Shown here piece by piece: positions 61,443 through 64,000 of a stretch of DNA of 64,000 bases. Made by a program: the position numbers and the translations under genes. The notes beneath the pieces are model-generated. The model saw nothing but the letters and a program-made list of their open reading frames with translations. It had not been told where the DNA came from and did no database searches. The DNA is taken from positions 1-64,000 of the forward strand of contig NZ_JACHOP010000015.1 of assembly GCF_014199935.1 (NCBI RefSeq), given 5' to 3'. This DNA comes from Methylorubrum rhodinum (GTDB lineage Bacteria; Pseudomonadota; Alphaproteobacteria; Rhizobiales; Beijerinckiaceae). The first letter of the stretch is position 1, and each line of letters opens with the position of its first letter.

Positions 61443-63668
61443 ATGGCTGACCGCGCGACCTTTCTTCACATTACCGATGCTCATGTGTCCGCAGCCGGCG
61501 CCCCGTTCGAGCGGGATGACCGGAAGGTCGACGTCGCGGGCCTCCCTGCCGCTACCCGCGAAGGACCGCTCGATCTGCTGTTCCGACGCCTGGCCGAGCG
61601 CCTGACCAGAGAACGCCGCACGCTCGACGGCGTGTTCTTCTCCGGTGACGCCCAGAGCAAAGGCGCAGCCGGCGGCCATGAGCTCGTCTTCAAGCTGATC
61701 GCGGATCATCTCGGCGTCGCGACAGACCGCATCGTCTCTGTCCCAGGCAACCACGACGTACCGCGCGATGCCGATCCCGGCTCTGCCGAACGCTACGAGA
61801 ACTTCGTTCGGGTCTGGAGCACTCCGGGCTGCGTCGTGCCGTGGCTCGACGGGATCGACGGCTGGCCGGCGATCGCGGCGCCCGAACGGCATCGGCTGGT
61901 CGCCGCCGACCGTAGCTGGGCGGTGTTCCCAATCAACACGAGCAATTGGTCTCACGTCACCTCGGTCCTGCCCGAGCCGCTGCAGACCTATTGGAACGCG
62001 ATCCCCGAAACGCTCGCCCCGGGTGACGCAACCGTGGCGGCGCAGTTGCGGTCACAGCTCCAAGCCCTGGCCCGGTACGACATGGCCCGCGTGTCGGAAC
62101 ACCAGCTCGAGGCCTTACGGGCGATCATCGCCTCAACGCCCCAGCCGGATCGCGGCCGTCAGTTGCGTATCGCGGTGATGCACCACCATCTGCGCTCGCC
62201 AAGCCTACGCGAGGAACTGAAGCCCTTCGCGGATATGTCGAACCTCGAACAGGTTCGCGCTTTCCTGCGCGGAAGCGGCATCGGCGTGGTCGTCCACGGG
62301 CACAAGCACGAGCATGCCGCCTATTTCGATCACATCTATGCCGGCGATGCCGATGACATGCATCGCGTCCTGGTCCTCTCCGGCGCGACCTTCGACGTCG
62401 GCCGTGAGACGGACGCGGTCCGGCTCATCACCCTCGACGGCCTGCCGCACACGCCCGAGGTGACAATCGATGCGATCCCGCTTCCGCGGTCGGGTGCCGA
62501 AGACCTGCGGCCGGCTCCGATCATCCGCCGCCTCTGGGCGACCGGCGTCCGCCCCGCCGAGACAGTCCTCGTCTCGCCGGGTGCACCTGTGATCGTCGAG
62601 GGAGCCGATCTCGATGAGGTCTACGCGCGCGCTCTGGCCATTGCCGGGACGAACGCGAAGCGGGGCACCCTGATCGTTCACCTCGATCTGCCCGACGACG
62701 ACGGCAGGACCCTGCCGTTGCCCAGTGCCTATGCCGTACCGGACGATCTCCAAGGCGACGAGCGGCAAGCTTGGCTACGTGAACTGGTGGAGTGGTGGCA
62801 GCTCGACCGGTCGCAGCTGGAACCGCGCATCCCCTATCTCCACGGCGCGCGCCTGCGCCGATACGGGGGCAAGATCGACCAGATCGAACGCATCATCGCG
62901 CTTCTCAGGACGAAGCCGAGCACCAGGGCGATCGCTGTCCTCGTCGACCCGTTCCGTGACTTCGCTCCGAACGGCGCGGGCGAGGAGTTCGCGTCGTTCT
63001 GCCTGGTGGAGTTCCGTCGAAGGGACGCGGATGCCGGCCGGATCGCCGTCGATGCGATCGCCTTCTACCGGGCGCAAGAGTTCGAACGCTGGTGGCCGAT
63101 CAACATCGCCGAGCTACGCTTCCTGCAACGAGAGATCTGTGAAGAGCTCGGCTATCGCCCGGGTCGGATCACCACCATCGCCGCCGACGCGCGAACGATC
63201 TCCCGATCGCCCACGCAGGTCGCGATGCCGATCGTCGATCGATGGCTCGACCAGGCTCCGGAGCGGCTCCACCTCCTTGCCGACGCGCTCGTTCACAAGG
63301 CCGTGCAGGGCGACGCCCAGGCCAGCGCCGTTCGCGAATGGCGGCGCTCGCTGGCGGAGCTGCGCACGGCGACCAACGGTTTCAACTCCGATGGCATTCC
63401 TGTCGCGATCGAAGGACTGCTCACGCTTGCCGCCTACATCGAGGCGACCGCGACGGTTGGCGATGCGGAGCTTCCCGTCCTGGCGCGAAACCTGGGCGAC
63501 CGCGCGCGGGTCAACGAGACCTTCGAACATTCGACGCGCTCCCGCGCCTCGTTCAACCGATGGTCGCCGGTGGCGCAGAGCCTCGTGACCGCGCTGGAGC
63601 GCCTGACCGACACACGTCTGCCCGACGATCGGCCGAAGGCTGCAAGGGGAGGGGAGGGCGCTGCGTAA
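61443..63668 (+). CDS. Calcineurin-like phosphoesterase with thymidylate-synthase-like domain
   Basis: 741 residues. Residues 1-320: metallophosphoesterase with HITDAHV, FFSGDAQSKG, VPGNHDV, MHHHL and VHGHKHEHA, a complete metal-binding set. A linker domain follows (residues about 320-470). Residues about 475-600 resemble thymidylate synthase: YLHGARLRRYGGKIDQIERI and TRAIAVLVDP for YGxQWR...G-DQ and TSRRI-like text, then FASFCLVEFRR (Cys at the nucleophile place), IAVDAIAFYRAQEFERWWPINIAELRFLQREI. The C-terminus is helical. It may cut cyclic or oligonucleotides or DNA ends. Divergent from the peptidase operon. Confidence 0.78.
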   Translation: MADRATFLHITDAHVSAAGAPFERDDRKVDVAGLPAATREGPLDLLFRRLAERLTRERRTLDGVFFSGDAQSKGAAGGHELVFKLIADHLGVATDRIVSVPGNHDVPRDADPGSAERYENFVRVWSTPGCVVPWLDGIDGWPAIAAPERHRLVAADRSWAVFPINTSNWSHVTSVLPEPLQTYWNAIPETLAPGDATVAAQLRSQLQALARYDMARVSEHQLEALRAIIASTPQPDRGRQLRIAVMHHHLRSPSLREELKPFADMSNLEQVRAFLRGSGIGVVVHGHKHEHAAYFDHIYAGDADDMHRVLVLSGATFDVGRETDAVRLITLDGLPHTPEVTIDAIPLPRSGAEDLRPAPIIRRLWATGVRPAETVLVSPGAPVIVEGADLDEVYARALAIAGTNAKRGTLIVHLDLPDDDGRTLPLPSAYAVPDDLQGDERQAWLRELVEWWQLDRSQLEPRIPYLHGARLRRYGGKIDQIERIIALLRTKPSTRAIAVLVDPFRDFAPNGAGEEFASFCLVEFRRRDADAGRIAVDAIAFYRAQEFERWWPINIAELRFLQREICEELGYRPGRITTIAADARTISRSPTQVAMPIVDRWLDQAPERLHLLADALVHKAVQGDAQASAVREWRRSLAELRTATNGFNSDGIPVAIEGLLTLAAYIEATATVGDAELPVLARNLGDRARVNETFEHSTRSRASFNRWSPVAQSLVTALERLTDTRLPDDRPKAARGGEGAA

Positions 63669-63882
63669 TGCCGACGAAAGCGCCCTGCCCTTCTCGGAGC
63701 GATGACGGATTTTCCATAACGGATGTCATGCGAATGCGTGGTGTGAACGCAAAGTCGAGACTAAAATATTGGTAAGGTGTGTGCGGGCACCGGGCAAGTT
63801 CAAGAGCCAGAGGAGGGCCGGAGCGGAGTGCCAGGAAGGATGGTCGGAGAGAAGCTCCGGCGCCCGGCGCGAAAGCTTTCCG
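63669..63882. other. Intergenic upstream of ArdC-like gene
   Basis: 214 bases without a gene. CGGATTTTCC at 63706-63715 repeats the centre of the operator at 61312-61332, and ATGAC/GTCAT half-sites frame it, so the same repressor may bind here. Confidence 0.4.
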
Positions 63883-64000
63883 ATGGCCAGACCCACGTCC
63901 CACCGCGCGACCCAACCCGAGCGCACTAACCTCTACCGTGAAATTACCGATCGGATCATCGCTCAACTCGAGGCCGGCTGCGTTCCCTGGGTCCAGCCCT
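63883..64000 (+). CDS. ArdC-like ssDNA-binding/antirestriction protein (5' end only)
   Basis: 39 residues visible before the window ends. After a basic head, LYREITDRIIAQLEAGCVPWVQP matches the opening of the N-terminal domain of ArdC/TraC-like proteins, which bind single-stranded DNA and often carry a zincin-like peptidase domain. Such genes protect incoming plasmid DNA during conjugation. Assignment rests on this short match. Confidence 0.7.
   Translation, partial: MARPTSHRATQPERTNLYREITDRIIAQLEAGCVPWVQP

Overview
GC-rich DNA (roughly 65-70 % by eye) from an alphaproteobacterium, probably a Methylobacterium-like member of the Hyphomicrobiales. The evidence is an RpoH/SigF-NrsF style sigma network, a VirB-type conjugation cluster headed by an acyl-homoserine-lactone synthase, and protein families typical of that group. 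The genus is inference. The gene mix (conjugation, metal resistance, a tyrosine recombinase, an ArdC-like gene, many broken genes) points to a large plasmid or integrative element. No rRNA, tRNA, CRISPR array, oriT or replication gene was found. LAYOUT. 1-2531: zntA-type Zn/Cd/Pb ATPase (3' end outside the window) with a divergent CadR/PbrR-like regulator and a 19-bp-spacer MerR-type promoter. 2532-4993: NYN nuclease gene with a perfect 14-bp hairpin upstream, a DUF411 gene and a decayed AbiEii toxin gene. 5008-18601 (minus): conjugation operon luxI-virB1-B2-B3-B4-B5-eexN-B6-B7-B8-B9-B10-B11-traG-LPD7, with luxR divergent and a lux box between luxI and luxR, so transfer is probably controlled by cell density. 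19792-29061 (minus): metal island with a frameshifted CopA-DUF4396 chimera, DUF305 proteins, a Csp-type copper-storage protein, an HME-RND efflux pair and an HMA chaperone. Two CueR-type promoters lie here. 29348-35308 (plus): MerR-controlled operon containing three small HMA proteins, a P1B ATPase with YPC in place of CPC, a CcdA-like membrane protein and a frameshifted MFS gene. 35640-51457: SCO pseudogene, NrsF anti-sigma, ECF sigma factor, rpoH, small secreted proteins, and a Cus-type copper/silver efflux operon with its periplasmic accessories. Six sequences matching GTAAC(C/G)-N16-CGAA, the promoter I recall for Caulobacter SigF, lie at the sigma gene itself and ahead of small secreted-protein genes and the Cus and CusF operons. 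They look like a local regulon. 51534-54348: DUF gene and an intact CopA. 54673-55734: tyrosine recombinase, flanked by AT-rich DNA. 56284-63668: a compact cluster not matching any system I can name. It holds a MazG-like pyrophosphohydrolase, a uracil-DNA-glycosylase-like protein, a thymidylate-synthase-like protein, a papain-like peptidase, an ImmA/IrrE metallopeptidase fused to a chagasin-like (papain-inhibitor) domain, an XRE repressor, an acyl-carrier-like protein with a DSL motif, and a calcineurin-like phosphoesterase with its own thymidylate-synthase-like domain. A perfect 9-bp inverted repeat sits in the divergent promoter. 63883-end: start of an ArdC-like gene. The best candidate for an undescribed system is 56284-63668, read as a protease-armed sensor of nucleotide or DNA-base state. 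That function is inference from domains.
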